From contig NC_133666.1 of NCBI RefSeq assembly GCF_037893015.1, forward strand, positions 658,453,848 through 658,517,847: a stretch of 64,000 nt of DNA. The letters are read 5' to 3'. Below, in pieces: positions 31,715 to 44,489 of the stretch; within the stretch, counting starts at the first letter, position 1; the number at the start of each line of letters is the position of its first letter. The notes beneath the pieces were generated by a model that was not told the DNA's origin, did not search any database, and saw only the letters and a list, made by a program, of their open reading frames with translations. Origin of the DNA: Macrotis lagotis. Its lineage: Eukaryota > Chordata > Mammalia > Peramelemorphia > Peramelidae. The translations under genes were made by a program, and so were the position numbers.

Positions 31715-32200
31715 CTCTCTTTTTTTTTGTAATTTGTTTTACTCTTTTAAAAATTATTTAAAATTTAATTTATGGAATAAAACAGCATTTCCATAACATA
31801 GTATAATAAAAAAGATGATTGCACATGAAATTGCAAATCTATTATGCACAGCTGGTCATTCCTTTTTATATAACAAAGTTATTGAACAACTTTCCCCCCT
31901 TTTTTAATTCCCTCCCCTCTGCCCTACTGTAGAGATAGTCCACCATTAGACACAAATATATATATATGATATAAATATAATTCCATTTGTTTATTATTTT
32001 TATTTATTATATATTATTTAATTTATATTTATTTAATATGACTATTTTATTACTTTATTCAATTAATTCTTTTAATGAATGAATTAATATATATATAATT
32101 ATTCTATATATAATTATAAGGAGTATTCTGTGAGGAGAGGGGCCATATATTTATAAATATATATTTTAGTATATGAGTACTAAATAGTATTTATATAGTG
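31715..32200 (-). mobile_element. A/T-rich L1-like fragment and AT tract (copy 2)
   Basis: Counterpart of 20110-20590. Confidence 0.45.
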
Positions 32201-32205
32201 CTTTC

Positions 32206-32414
32206 AAATTTGCAAAACACATCCCAAATATAATCTCTGTTTATGCTTGCAAGAACCCTGGAGGTAGGTGGTTTTATTATTATCTCCATTTTACAGATGA
32301 GGAAATTGAGCTGCATAGAGGTGAAAAGATTTGAGCAAGTTTACAGAGCTAGTAAATACATGAGGTTGGATTTGAATTCAGGTCTTTTTGATTCTAGGAT
32401 CTCTGTACTAACTA
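32206..32414 (-). mobile_element. MIR SINE (copy 2)
   Basis: Counterpart of 20592-20800. Confidence 0.9.
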
Positions 32415-33200
32415 GCCATAGAATACACCAAGACTTGGTCCATACCAGTCCGTCAGACCTAAATATTCTGTGACTGATGGAACATCTGGGCTGTTCTCGA
32501 AGTCTCACTGAGGCTGTCATTCAATTCCTGCTATTTGCTCAGCCTCTGCCCATCCCCTCCTCTCCCAGTCCAGGTCATTCACTTGGTGGGACTCCTGTTT
32601 GCTATTCTGGGGAAATGTGCCCCCCTCATGCTCTCAGCCCTCTGAGACCAGCTCTCCCCATCCTCCCACTCCCCCCCACAACCTTCCAGTCCCTCAGTGA
32701 GATTGTCCAGAAAGAGCAAATACATCTAAGCCTTGCAAAATCCCTGGCACCTAGAGATGTTATTAAAGGAGGAATCAATTCCAGTTGAGAGGATTCAAAT
32801 TTACCTCTTGGTATTTGAGGAGAAGAATTAAAAATGCAAAATTGTCCCTGAGACAAGATCCAAGTACCCCAGCCCCAGGTTTCATGTTCAATCACAGCAT
32901 TAAATCTTTAGGTTTTCTCCCAGCTGGCCCCGAGGCCTGTTACTTATCTGAGTTATCTCATCCAGCTGTCTCTAGGAAGTTCTGAGCCAATCTGTTCATC
33001 AGAGCAGCCTTCATCTAGCAGAAAAAAATCTGCAGGGTCCCTCTAGGGGAGTCCAGTCCCAAGCCCCCAACTCCTGGATCTCATGCCAGTCTGCTCTCCA
33101 CACCTGTGGGGAAACTGAGTCAGGATGGTGTGGGGGTTTGGCTTAGTTGTCATGACTTTTGTCAACCTGACGTGTCTCAAGTTAAAAGAGGGAGCTGATG
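32415..33200. other. Unique-looking DNA (copy 2), no gene seen
   Basis: Counterpart of 20801-21590. Confidence 0.5.
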
Positions 33201-33204
33201 AGAT

Positions 33205-33508
<304 letters not shown>

Positions 33509-33675
33509 GGAGCTGGAGGCAGGAAGGACAGGGTTCAAGGGAATAGGAATTTTTAAGTATCTGTTTTGTACTGGTTACCAGGGACACAAAGAAAGAAAGG
33601 AAAGATTCTGACTTCTAGGGGCTTATAGTCTGCTGGGGAAGCAATCTTAATAATGATCATAATGCTAACATTAGC

Positions 33676-33850
33676 CAGTATTTATTATAGTATCTACTAT
33701 TGCTCTAAACACTCGACAGATATTAGCACATTTGATCCTCATAAGAACCCTAGGAAGTAGGTGGTATTATTGTCCCATTTTACAGATGAGGAAACTGAGT
33801 CAGAGAGATAATTGGTTAAGTGACTTGCCCAGGAAATGGGCTTGCCCAGC
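33676..33850 (-). mobile_element. MIR SINE (copy 2)
   Basis: Counterpart of 22025-22200. Confidence 0.85.
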
Positions 33851-34018
33851 TAGGAAATTTCTGTTCCTTCATGCCTGGGATGCTCTTCCTCCTCAGTTCT
33901 GCCATTCAAGAACTGGGAACATTACTTTCTGTGGGAACATTTTCCCTGGCTCTCAATCCCTTCCCCAGATGCCTAATGCCATCCCTTCTGAGGATATTTC
34001 TCATCTACTCTTTATATT

Positions 34019-34211
34019 TTTTTGTGGTCCAATCATGGCTGACTTTTCATGGCTCCATTTCTTTCTCCAGTTCATTTTACAGATGAGAAAACTGAGGGAA
34101 ATAGGGGGAAGTGACTTGCCCAAGGTCATACAGCTAGGACGTGTCTGAGACTGGATTTGAGTCTCCCTGACACAAGACATGGTGCTCCATCCACTATGCC
34201 ACATAGCTGCC
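34019..34211 (-). mobile_element. CORE-type SINE (copy 2)
   Basis: Counterpart of 22370-22562. Confidence 0.85.
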
Positions 34212-34299
34212 TTATTCTGCATATAACTTAATTATTTATGTTTTTATATATTTATTATTTATGTTTCTTTTATATATTGATATATATATATTATATATT

Positions 34300-34412
34300 T
34301 ATAAGCTTCTTGAGGGCAAGGCCTGTGGCTTTTTGCTTTGCCTTTCTTTGTCTCCTAGTGCTTTGCACCTGGCAAATGAGCAATATGGTGCTTATTGACT
34401 GATCAAATAACT
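34300..34412 (+). mobile_element. L2 3'-end remnant (copy 2)
   Basis: Counterpart of 22665-22775. The preceding TA array is shorter. Confidence 0.7.
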
Positions 34413-34489
34413 GGTCTTGTTCTTATGGACTAATTCACATCTCCCTGAGGAGGATGGAGCCAGACTTGGAGGGGAGCTTAGAGACTGAT

Positions 34490-34635
34490 GAGTCTAACAG
34501 CCTCATTTTACAGGTGAGGAAATAGTTCCTGAGAGGGGAAGTGACCATAAAGGTAGTAAGGTACAGAGAGATGAGATCTGACCCAGGTCCTTGGATTCCA
34601 GACTGAATACTGCTTTTATTCTACCACCCAAGGAT
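34490..34635 (-). mobile_element. MIR-like remnant (copy 2)
   Basis: Counterpart of 22850-22995. Confidence 0.65.
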
Positions 34636-34723
34636 ATGACTTGACTGTCATGGGGCTTTTGTCAACCTGAGATGTCTCAGGTTATAAGAGGGAACTAATG
34701 ATGTGTGTGTACATGTGTGTGAG

Positions 34724-34726
<3 letters not shown>

Positions 34727-34764
<38 letters not shown>
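34727..34764. repeat. (GA)n microsatellite (copy 2, short allele)
   Basis: Counterpart of 23088-23147. Confidence 0.95.
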
Positions 34765-34768
<4 letters not shown>

Positions 34769-34916
34769 TGGACTTGGGTCCCCTGGGTGGGATGAATTAA
34801 TTATTATCTAAATAGTCTCAGTCCCAGTAATGGAAACCTTGGATAAAGCAGGTATCTCTCTCAAGAAATGATAACAGTCAGAAGCTAGGAGGGAGTGGTC
34901 TTGAATACAGACAGAT

Positions 34917-35083
34917 TAAGGGGCAGTTAGGTGGCACAGTGAATAGAGCACCGGCCCTGGATTCAGGAGTACCTGGGTTCAAATCCAGCCTCAGACACTT
35001 AATAATTACCTAGCCGTGTGGCCTTGGGCAAGCCACTTAACCCCATTGTCTTGAAAAATCTAAAAAAAAAACCCAAACAAAAA
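34917..35083 (+). mobile_element. Short marsupial SINE (copy 2)
   Basis: Counterpart of 23300-23465. Left flank AATACAGACAGAT and right flank AATACGGACAGAT. Confidence 0.95.
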
Positions 35084-35499
35084 ATACGGACAGATCAACC
35101 ATTTTTGGGATCCCTGCATCAGGAGGAGGTGGAGGGTAGGAGAAAAGAGTCATGGGAAGGAACAACTTGGACTTTTTCTTCCATGACTACTGTCATTCAG
35201 ACTGTGAAGTCGAATGGAAGATGGGTTGACTTTCTAGCAGCTCTAAGAAGTAATTCCCTTGAAGGGTAACCCATATCCCTTGGAGGGGGAGAGGATCATT
35301 GGAGAAGGTTTTGCCTTTCATGCAATACTGTGTGTCTCTCCTCTAGGTGAGTTTTACCCACAGGATGGCACCAGGGTCCCTTAAGAAAGTGGGACTCGGG
35401 AGAGGCAAAGAGGACTGGATCTCCTGGCTTCTAGCCCCTTCTTTCTTCAATGTATCCTCCACTCAGCTGTCAAAGGAATAATTCTAAAGCATAGATCTA

Positions 35500-35648
35500 C
35501 CAGGGCAGTTAGGTGGTACAATGGATAGAGCACCACCCCAGAGTCAGGAGGACCTGAATTCAAATCCAACCTCAGACAATTAATAATTACTTAGCTGTGT
35601 GACCTTGGGCAAGTCACTTAATCCCATTGCCTTACAAAATTGGACCTA
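35500..35648 (+). mobile_element. Short marsupial SINE (copy 2)
   Basis: Counterpart of 23882-24030. Confidence 0.95.
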
Positions 35649-35651
35649 AAG

Positions 35652-36245
35652 CACAGATCTGATCATGCTGCTTACCAGTTCAAAAATAGTTCTTTCTTGC
35701 TTTTTCTGAGGCATTTAGAATTTTTTTACAGTTCCAGTTTCAACCCAGCTTTCCAGGTGGAGGTGAATTATACACTCTTCTTCTTCATGTACTCCTCACT
35801 CCAGATAGGTTGTCTTGCCTGCTATTTCATGCACACATCTCCATCCTACATGCTTTGCATGTTCCTCTCCCCCATCCCAGAGCTGCCCTTCATTTTCACC
35901 TCTGCTTCTTAGAGACTCTCTATCAATCATCTCTACTGACCCAGTGACTTTATCATCTCTATTGACCCAGTATTGGGACTGTCTTCTTTGTCTACATATT
36001 CAAACTTCACCAGCTTTCCGGAAGGGATGTATAGTTGTTAATGCCCCATCCAAAGTAACTTTCTATGGATCTGTATCAAGATTATATCTCTTTTGTCTAC
36101 TTATCCATACGTACAATGTATTTCCAGCAAAAGGCAAACTCTTAGAAGGCTGGGACTATAGCATTTCTTCTCTGTATTCCCAGTGACCAGAAGAGAGCCT
36201 GGCACATAGAATATATTTCATAGGTACTTGTTGAATTGAATTAAT
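35652..36245 (+). mobile_element. L2/CR1-type 3' end (copy 2)
   Basis: Counterpart of 24035-24625. Confidence 0.7.
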
Positions 36246-36355
36246 TCTTATGCTTATGGGCTCCTGTGAGTTTTTGGTACATTTTAATTCTTTCCATGGG
36301 GTGAAATGAGAGCTGTCCTTTACATTATATATTGAGTTTTCTCCATGTGTTCTAT

Positions 36356-36950
36356 TTTTATTTTATTAAATATTTCCTAATTACATTTTTTGGGGGGATG
36401 GATAGCATTCTTTATCATAAGTTCATCAGAGAAATTGCATCAATATTTTTTCCCCACAGTTTCTTTTGCTAGCTGTATTTCCTTCCATTCTATTCCTCCC
36501 TACTCCCATTTATTCTATTTTCTCTCTCCTTCACTTTGTCCCTCCTCAAAAGTGTGTTGTATCTGACAACCCTCTCCCTTGATCTTCCTTCTCTTCTATC
36601 ATCTACACCCTTCTCCCTTTCCCTCTCCCCCTTTTCCCCATCCCTTTCCTCTCATTTTCCTCTAGGATAAGATAGATTTCAATACCCAGTTGAGTGTGTA
36701 TGTTATTTCCTCCCTGAGCTACTTCTGATGAGAGTAAGGCTCACTCACTCCCCCTCATCTTTCCCCTCTTCCATGCTATTGTAAAAGTTTTTCTTGCTTC
36801 TTTTATGTGAAATAGCTTTTCCTATTCTCTTTCTCCTTATCTTTCTCCCAGTACATTCCTTTCTCACCCATTAACTCCATCTTTTTAATATATTATACCT
36901 TCAAATTCAACTCCTTCTCGTGCCTTGACTATATTTATATATATATTATT
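36356..36950 (-). mobile_element. Probable L1-internal repeat (copy 2)
   Basis: Counterpart of 24740-25330. Confidence 0.4.
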
Positions 36951-37002
36951 AGCCAAGTGCTTTCAGAAGAACTAAGGGCCCTTTCACCAATATCTGTGGA
37001 AT

Positions 37003-37067
37003 TCTTCCTTCCTTCCTTCCTTCCTTCCTTCCTTCCTTCCTTCCTTCCTTCCTTCCTTTCCTTTCCT

Positions 37068-37161
<94 letters not shown>

Positions 37162-37172
37162 TTTCTTTCTTT
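37003..37172. repeat. (CCTT)n(CTTT)n microsatellite, expanded SINE tail
   Basis: About 14 CCTT then about 25 CTTT units. Read on the minus strand it is the A-rich tail of the adjoining SINE, grown as AAAG then AAGG repeats. Confidence 0.95.
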
Positions 37173-37309
37173 TGCAAGGCAATGGGGTTAAGTGGCCTGC
37201 CCAAGGCCACACAGCTAAGTAATTATTAAGTGTCTGAGGCCAGATTTGAACTCAGGTACTCCTGACTCCAGGGCCGGTGCTCTATCCGCTGTGCCACCTA
37301 GCTGCCCCA
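37173..37309 (-). mobile_element. Complete short marsupial SINE spanning the contig break
   Basis: TTTGCAAGGCAATGGGGTTAAGTGG to GCCACCTAGCTGCCCC. With its tail (37003-37172) it is bounded by a 15-bp duplication, ATCTGTGGAATTCTT, at 36992-37006 and 37310-37324. Only its first bases (GCAAGGC) exist in copy 1 before the gap. Confidence 0.95.
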
Positions 37310-37329
37310 ATCTGTGGAATTCTTGACAT

Positions 37330-37585
37330 GACAATAAGCAACTTGGTGACTCAGTGGGTCTGGATTCAAGAAGACCTGTCAAATACAGTTTTTGATGCTT
37401 TCTAGCTGTGTGATCCTGGGTGAGTCAATTAACCCTGTTTGCTTCAGTTTCCTCATCTGTAAAATGAACTGGTAAAGAAAATCGCAAATAACTCCAGTAT
37501 CTTTGCCAATAAAACCTCATGCACAGTATAGTTCACACACTATAAGATCACAAAGAGTAGGAACGTGACTGAACAACAAGACATA
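37330..37585 (+). mobile_element. CORE-type marsupial SINE, nearly full length
   Basis: GTGACTCAGTGGGTCTGGATTC, GATCCTGGGTGAGTCAATTAACCCTGTTTGC, CCTCATCTGTAAAATGAACTGG, AACTCCAGTATCTTTGCC and the 3' phrase ATCACAAAGAGTAGGAACGTGACTGAACAACAA, all in family order. Confidence 0.85.
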
Positions 37586-38325
37586 AGTAATCTGATATTT
37601 CCAGAAGAAAATCTGGATGGGCTATGAGCCAGAATAAATTGTGGGCACTTCTCGTAACTCCAGATCTAAACATTTGTGGAGTTCTGGGCTATCAGTTACA
37701 TGTTTGTTATAGTTTGGAAAATAGCCATTCTTCATTCATTTGGTTTTTCCAGTGTGGATTGTTAAATCAGTCTCTTTTGAGGAAAAGACACTGAGAAATT
37801 CAGGTGAAATGAAAACAAAAATTATCCATAAACATTAAAATTATATATTTGGTTTCTTCCATACCACCAACATACTTGGACTTCCATCACCATTTCTGGG
37901 GTGGTGCAATGTGGGTAATTCAAAGCTACCCTGAGTTCCCTATCTGCCGTAGTCAGAAACTAAGACACAAGTTTTCATTCAAAGAGACATGAATTAAGAA
38001 GGGGAGAGAGCTAGGTCAACTGTCCAGCCCTTTATTGATAAAGGAGAAAACTGAAACCCAGGGAAGGTAAGAATCTTGCTTGAGACATAGTACGAGGCAT
38101 TAGTCACATCAAGTCAACAAACAATGACCAAGTAGTTTCTATGTGGCTGTCAGAGGCAAGATTGGAACCCAGGTCTGCACATTCTATTGAGTCATGCTGG
38201 ACAGTCATAATTCACTGAGGGCTGACTCAGCTGGTCACTTCTGGTCTGCAAGGAACCAGACCCAAAGCAAGCTCAAGAATGATAGGGTGGGCAAGGTCTG
38301 AAGATGGAGCTTCCTGACTCTAAAT
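37586..38325. other. Mostly unclassified DNA with a MIR-like remnant
   Basis: At 38015-38185 a diverged MIR is suggested by CCCTTTATTGATAAAGGAGAAAACTGAAACCCAGGGAAGG and AGATTGGAACCCAGGTCTG. No gene seen. Confidence 0.4.
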
Positions 38326-38334
38326 CTCCCCTGG

Positions 38335-38435
38335 ATTCTGGTTGTGTCTCTAGTATCTTTATTGACCCAGCACTGGGATGGCCTCATAGTCGACTATTCA
38401 AATTTCACCAGTTTTCAAGGAGGGAAATTATAGCC
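38335..38435 (+). mobile_element. Fragment similar to the L2 3' end at 24.3 kb
   Basis: CTAGTATCTTTATTGACCCAGCACTGGGATGG, then TATTCAAATTTCACCAGTTTTC, parallels 24325-24405 (ATCTCTATTGACCCAGTATTGGGACTG, TATTCAAACTTCACCAGCTTTC). Confidence 0.5.
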
Positions 38436-38817
38436 TCAGGCAGTGAGGAGTCTGAATATTTCTTACCTTTGTTCATAATCAATATGGAAGAGTTACTTTT
38501 GTGCAGTAGCAAGAGCAAGTCTCTCTTTGGGATCAAAAAATTTTTCTTTGAAAACAACAACAAAAAACAGCCAAAGTACCTTCTTCCCCAAGAGCCCCAC
38601 ACAGATACCCTTCTCTTCTCACCTAGACCTCATGGGAGAAATTCTAACCCTCTTGATTCCAAATCTAACCCTTTATTTGAAAGGTCTCATAATCTGTCTC
38701 CAAGGTTGGAGGAGGCCCAGGCCAATAATGGGAAGAGTTATTCTTTCTGGGAAATGGCGACTGTGGCCCCAGAAGCAAGGGAGATGAGAAATCATACATA
38801 GTCAAGAAGCAATCATC
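38436..38817. other. Unclassified DNA, no gene supported
   Basis: Frames 38304-38801 and 38527-38787 run across the L2-like fragment and show no domain. Confidence 0.4.
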
Positions 38818-38831
38818 AAGACCTTACTGTG

Positions 38832-38977
38832 GGCAGCTAGGTGGCGCAGTGGATAAAGCACTGGCCCTGGAGTCAGGAGGACCTGAGTTCAAATTTGATC
38901 TCAGACACTTAATAGTTGCTTAGCTGTGTGACCTCGGGCAACCTCATTGCCTTGCAAGAACCCCCCCCCCCAAAAAA
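38832..38977 (+). mobile_element. Complete short marsupial SINE with TSD
   Basis: GGCAGCTAGGTGGCGCAGTGGATAAAGCACTGG through GACCTCGGGCAACCTCATTGCC and a C/A-rich tail. Perfect 14-bp duplication AAGACCTTACTGTG at 38818-38831 and 38978-38991. The canonical CACTTAACC block is deleted internally. Confidence 0.95.
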
Positions 38978-39039
38978 AAGACCTTACTGTGTGCTTAGCA
39001 CTGGGATTACAATATGTACACCATAATAATATGCATGAG

Positions 39040-39075
39040 ATATATATATATATGTATATAAATAATATCATAATA
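39040..39075. repeat. (TA)n-rich microsatellite
   Basis: ATATATATATATGTATATAAATAAT. Confidence 0.85.
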
Positions 39076-39124
39076 TTGTCACATTCAATGTACAAAATTC
39101 ATTTATATACACATTCACAATATT

Positions 39125-39375
39125 TTTTTTTGTCGAGCCCTTTCAGTCATATTTGACTGCCTGTGATCCCTTTTGGGGTTTTCTTATTAGAGACACTAAA
39201 GTAGTTCACCATTTCCTTTTCTGGTTCATTTTGCAGATGAGGGAACTGAGGTAAACAGGGTTAAGAGACTTACCCAGGGTCATCCATGTACCTGAGACTG
39301 GATTTGAACTCAGGAAGATGAATCTTCCTGCCTCCAAGTTTCGTACTCTATTCATAGTGCCACTTAGTTGCCCGG
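39125..39375 (-). mobile_element. CORE-type marsupial SINE, nearly full length
   Basis: From TCGAGCCCTTTCAGTCATATTTGACTGCC, CCTTTTGGGGTTTTCTTATTAGAGA, CATTTTGCAGATGAGGGAACTGAGG and GACTGGATTTGAACTCAGGAAGATGAATCTTCC to GTGCCACTTAGTTGCCC. Confidence 0.9.
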
Positions 39376-39384
39376 TACACAGAA

Positions 39385-39718
39385 TTCACATGATGAGGAT
39401 GATATTTGTCCTTCCTTCTCAAAGAAGACCATGACATCAAGGAGATGATGCTTTGACAAGCACAGGAACTGGATTTGAGTGAGGGGGAGCTGTGCTAAGT
39501 CACCAATTTCACTTTCTCCTCCAGAACCATCTGGGTTCAGTGGCCTGATAGGAATCAGAACAATTGGAAATGGTCCTGGATGGGAGGCAATCAGGGTTAA
39601 GTGACTTGCCCAAGGTCACACAGTTAATAAATATCAAGCAACTGAGGCTGGATCTGAAACCAGGTCCTTCTAACTCCAGGGCTGATGCTCTATCTATTGT
39701 ATCATCTAGCTGCTATAC
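39385..39718 (-). mobile_element. Composite marsupial SINE, inverse orientation
   Basis: Same two-module family as 2655-2970: tail module (TTTGTCCTTCCTTCTCAAAGAAGACCATGACATC, CACTTTCTCCTCCAGAACCATCTGGG), then head module (CAGGGTTAAGTGACTTGCCC, CTGAGGCTGGATCTGAAACCAGG, TGTATCATCTAGCTGC). Confidence 0.85.
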
Positions 39719-40320
39719 ACACATACATAAACATAAATGCCCAGATGCATGTTTATATATGCATATATAATTCTTATAATAATGTATATCACATTTATAT
39801 AAAACACCAACACGTTGCCACATCACACATACATATGTTTATATATTATACTTTATACCACATATGCATTTGTGTAGCTATATATTATCTATGCACACAT
39901 ATAAACATAATATACACTATACCTACACATGTATGTTATACAAATGAATGAACACACACATTCTGAATACATTGCACCATGTATATACTTCTATATTATA
40001 AAATTGTAATATGTAACATAAGTATGTAAACATTTTATATTACATTGTATATCACATCATATAGATAGGGAATAAATATGTAGTCAATAAAAGTATATAT
40101 TATATAATATAGAGATTATATTATAATAAATATAATTTATTATATATACATTTACATAAAGATAGCTATAGGCAGAGAGATATATATCTAGATATAGATA
40201 GAGGGAAAGATAGTGGTCCTGGTGATCCATGGAGTCATGAAGAATGAAATGAAATACAACAAATACACATGCACACATATATTCTAGACACACATACATG
40301 GATATAGATATGGCTATATC
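39719..40320. repeat. A/T-rich (TACA/TATA) low-complexity region
   Basis: Alternating TATATA, ACACATA and AGATATAGATAG words. Tyr/Ile-rich frames are artefacts. Confidence 0.85.
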
Positions 40321-40699
40321 ATTTGGAAATCACTACTAGAGTGATGGTACTTGCCACTGAACAAATTGGAAATGGTCTCCTGGAGAAGATGGGACTTGTG
40401 TCAAGTCATACAGGTAAAGGAAGAGGCAGGGCTGAGGAGGGAGAGCATTCTAAGCACTGAATAAATTCAGTTCAGAGTTCCACCAAGGTGGACCTTGGAG
40501 TTGTGTTTGAAGAATAGCAAGAAGACCAGTGTGGGTAGTTCACAGAGTAAGTGGAGGGGAGTAAGAATGAGAAACCTTACTCATAGGAAGATAGGAAGAT
40601 AGAGGCATTGAGGAAGGCAGGTCTCAAGACGGACAGGATGGTGGTACCTTGTAACTGGGAAGTCTGAAAGAGTAAAGGTTTAAGGCTAGCTGAGGCTGC
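40321..40699. other. Non-coding, no feature seen
   Basis: Resembles a decayed repeat (AGAAGATGGGACTTGTGTCAAGTCATACAGG) without certain family. Confidence 0.4.
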
Positions 40700-40709
40700 A
40701 ATAATTCTG

Positions 40710-43700
40710 TTATTAAAGATTTTGAGTTTTACAATTTTCCCCCCAATCTTACTCCCCCCCCACCCCATGGAAAGCAATCTGTCAGTCAGTTTCCATTGTT
40801 TCCATGTTGTACCTTGATCCAAATTGAGTGTGATGAGAGAGAAATCATATCCTTAAGGAAGAAACATAAAGTATAAGAGATAACAAGATCTGTCAATAAG
40901 ATAATTTTTTTTTCTAAATTAAAGGGAATAGTCCTTGCACTTTGTTCAAACTCCACAGTTCTTTCTCTGGATACAGATGGTACTCTCCATTGCAGAGAGC
41001 CCAAAATTGTCCCTGATTGTTGCACTGATGGAATGAGCAAGTCCATCAAGGTTGGTCATCACCTCCATGTTGCTGTTAGGGTGTACAGTGTTTTTCTGGT
41101 TCTGCTCATCTCACTCAGTATCAGTTCATGTAAATCCCTCCATGCTTCCCTGAATTCCCATCCCTCCTGGTTTCTAATAGAACAACAGTGTTCCATGACA
41201 TACACATATCACAGTTTGCTAAGCCATTCCCCAATTGAAGGACATTTACTTGATTTCCAATTCTTTGCCACCACAAACAGGGCTGCTATGAATATTTTTG
41301 TACAAGTTTTACTCTTTTTCATCATCTCTTCAGGGTATAGACCCAGTAGTGGTATTGCTGGGTCAAAGGGTATGCTCATTTTTGTTGTCCTTTGGGCATA
41401 GTTCCAAATTTCTCTCCAGAAAGGTTGGATGAGTTCACAGCTCTACCAACAATGTAATAGTGGTCCCAGATTTCTCACAACCCTTCCAACATTGATCATT
41501 ATCCTTTCTGGTCAGATTGGTCAGTCTGAGAGGTGTGAGGTGGTACCTCAGAGAAGATTTAATTTGCATTTCTCTAATAATGATTTAAAGCAATTTTTCA
41601 TATGACTATGGATTGCTTTGATCTCATCTGTAAATTGCCTTTGCATATCTTTTGACCATTTGTCAATTGGGAAATGGCTTTTTCTTTTAAAAATATGACT
41701 CAGTTCACTGTTTATTTTAGAAATGAGTCATTTGTCAGAATCATTAGTTGTAAAGATTGTTTCCCAATTTACTACCTATCTTTTGATCTTGGTTACAGTG
41801 GTTTTATCTGTGCAAAAGCTTTTTAATTTCAAAATCATCTAGTTTGTTTTTGGTGATGTTCTCCATCTCTTCCTTAGTCAAAAACTGCTCCCCTTGCCAT
41901 CGATCTGACAGGTAAACTAGTCCTTGATCTTCTAATTTGCTTATGGTATTGTTTTTTTATGTCTAAATCCTGTATCCATTTGGATCTTATCTTGGTAAAG
42001 GGTGTTAGGTGTTGGTCTAATCTAAGTTTCTTAACTTTCAATTTTTCCAGCGTTTTTTTTTTTTATCAAAGAGAGAGTTTTTATCCCAATAGCTGGACTC
42101 TTTGGGTTTATCAAACAGATTACTATAATCATTTCCTGCTATTGTACCTAGTCTGTTCCACTGATCCACCACTCTATTTTTTAGCCAATACCACATAGTT
42201 TTGATGATTGATGCTTTATAATATAATTTTATATCAGGTAGGGCTAAGCCCCCTTCTTTTGTACTTTTTTTCATTAAATTCCTGGAAATTCTTGACTTAT
42301 TTCTCCATATGAATTTACTTACAACTTTTTCTAACTCGTTAAAGTAATGTTTTGGAATTTTGATTGGTAGGGCACTACAGGTAGTTTAGTTTTGGTAGAA
42401 TTGTCATTTTTTAGAATTATATTAGCTTGACCTATCCATGAGCAGTTGATATTTGTCCAGTTATTTAAATCTGATTTAATTTGTGTGAGAAGTGTTTTAT
42501 AATTGTTTTCAAAAAGTTTCTGTGTCTGTCTTGGTAAATAGACTCCCAGGTATTTTATATTGTCTGAGGTTACTTTGAATGGGATTTCTCTTTCTAGCTC
42601 TTCCTGCTGTATCTTGCTAGACATATATAGAAAAGTTGAGGATTTATGAGGGTTTATTTTATATCCTGAAACTTTGCTAAAATTGCTAATTGTTTCCAGT
42701 AGTTTTTTTGGATGATTTCTTGGGATTCTCTAGGTAGACCATCATGTCATCTGCAAAGAGTGAGAGTTTTGGCTCTTCCTTTCCAATTCTAATTCCTTCA
42801 ATTTCTTTTTCTTCTCTAATTGCTGAAGCTAACATTTCTAATACGATGTTGAATAGTAGTGGTGATAATGGGCAACCTTATTTCACCCCTGATCTTATTG
42901 GGAATGCCTCTAGCCTCTCACCATTGAATATAATGCTTGTTGATGGTTTCAGATAGATACTGCTAATTATTCTAAGGAACAGTCCATTTATTCCTACACT
43001 CTCTAGTGTTTTTAATAGGAATGGGTGCTGTATTTTGTCAAAAGCTTTTTTCAGCATCTATTGATATGATCATATAATTTCTGATAGGTTTGTTGTTGAT
43101 ATAATTGAGTATACTAACAGTTTTCCTAATATTGAACCAACCCTGCATTCCTGGAATAAATCCTACTTGATAATAATGTATTATCCTAGTGATGACTTAT
43201 TGTAATCGTTTTGCTAAGATTTTATTTAGGATTTTTGCATCTATATTCATCAGGGAGATAGGTCTATAATTTTTCTTTCTCTGTTTTAACTCTTCTTGGT
43301 TTAGGTATCAGCACCATATTGGTTTCATAGAAAGAGTTAGGTAGAGTTCCATCTTCCTCAATTTTTCCAAAGAGTTTATATAGAATTGGAACCAATTGTT
43401 CCTTAAATGTTTGGTAGAATTCACTTGTGAATCCATCAGGCCCTGAGATTTTTTCTTAGGGATTTCTTTTTCTGAGATAGGGTTGTTTAGGTATTTAATC
43501 TCCTCTTTGTTTAGCCTGGGCAACTTATATTTTTGTAAATGTTCATCCATTTCACTTAGATTATCAAATTTATTGGCATAGAATTGGTCAAAATAATTTC
43601 AAATTATTACTTAATTTCCTCCTCCTTGGTGGTGAGTTCACCTTTTTCATTTATGATACTAGCAATTTGGTTTTCTTCTTTCTTTTTTTAAATCAAATTG

Positions 43701-44478
43701 ACCAGAGGTTTATCAATTTTATTGGTTTTTTCATAAAACCAACTTTTGGTTTTATTTATTAATTCAATAGTTTTTTGCTTTTGCTTTTATTAATTTCTCC
43801 TTTAATTTTTAGAATTTCTAATTTGGTATTTAATTGGGGATTTTTAATTTGTTCTTACTCTAATTTTTTAGTTGCATAGTTCATTGATTTCCTCTTTCTC
43901 TAATTTATTCATGTAAACATTTAAAGATATAATATATCCCCTGACAGCTGCTTTGAGTGAATCCTATAGGTTTTGGTATGTTGTTTCATTATTGTCATTA
44001 TCTAGGATAAAATGATTAATTCTTTCTATAATTTGTTTTTTGGTCCACTCATTCTTTAAAATGAGGTTATTCACTTTCCAATTGGTTCTGGGTCTATATC
44101 TCCTTGGCCCAGTATTGCATATGACTTTTATTGCATTGTGATCCGAGAAAGATGTATTCACTATTTCTGCCTTTCTGCAGTTGATCATTAGGTTTTTATG
44201 TCCTAGTACATGGTCAGTTTTTATATAAGTGCCATGTACTGCAGAGAAAAAGGTGTATTTCTTTCTATCCCCATTCAGTTTCCTCCATAATCTACCATAT
44301 CTAGTTTTTCTAACAATCTATTTACCTCCTTAACGTCTTTCTTGTTTATTTTATGATTTGATTTATCTAGAACTGAGAGTTGGAGATTGAGGTCTCCCAC
44401 TAGTAGAGTTTTGCTGTCTATGTCTTCCTGTAGTTATTTCAGCTTCTCCTCTAAGAATTTGGATGCTATCCCATTGGG
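40710..44478 (-). mobile_element. 5'-truncated L1 with decayed ORF2, about 3.8 kb
   Basis: Read on the minus strand from 44478, it enters L1 ORF2 in the endonuclease domain (GDLNLQLSVLDKSNH-like, then SFSDHNAIKVI at about 44140). It continues through the reverse transcriptase region to the post-RT motifs IKYLGVYL (about 42560), CSWIGQANI (about 42440), GGLALPDIKLYYKAS (about 42250) and the C-terminal PLLGLYPEE-like segment near 41330. It ends in a 3'UTR at about 40710. Frames are broken many times by stops and frameshifts, so it is dead. AATAATTCTG at 40700-40709 and 44479-44488 is a possible short target-site duplication. The 3' part is the same family as 1170-1981. Confidence 0.9.
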
Positions 44479-44489
44479 AATAATTCTGG

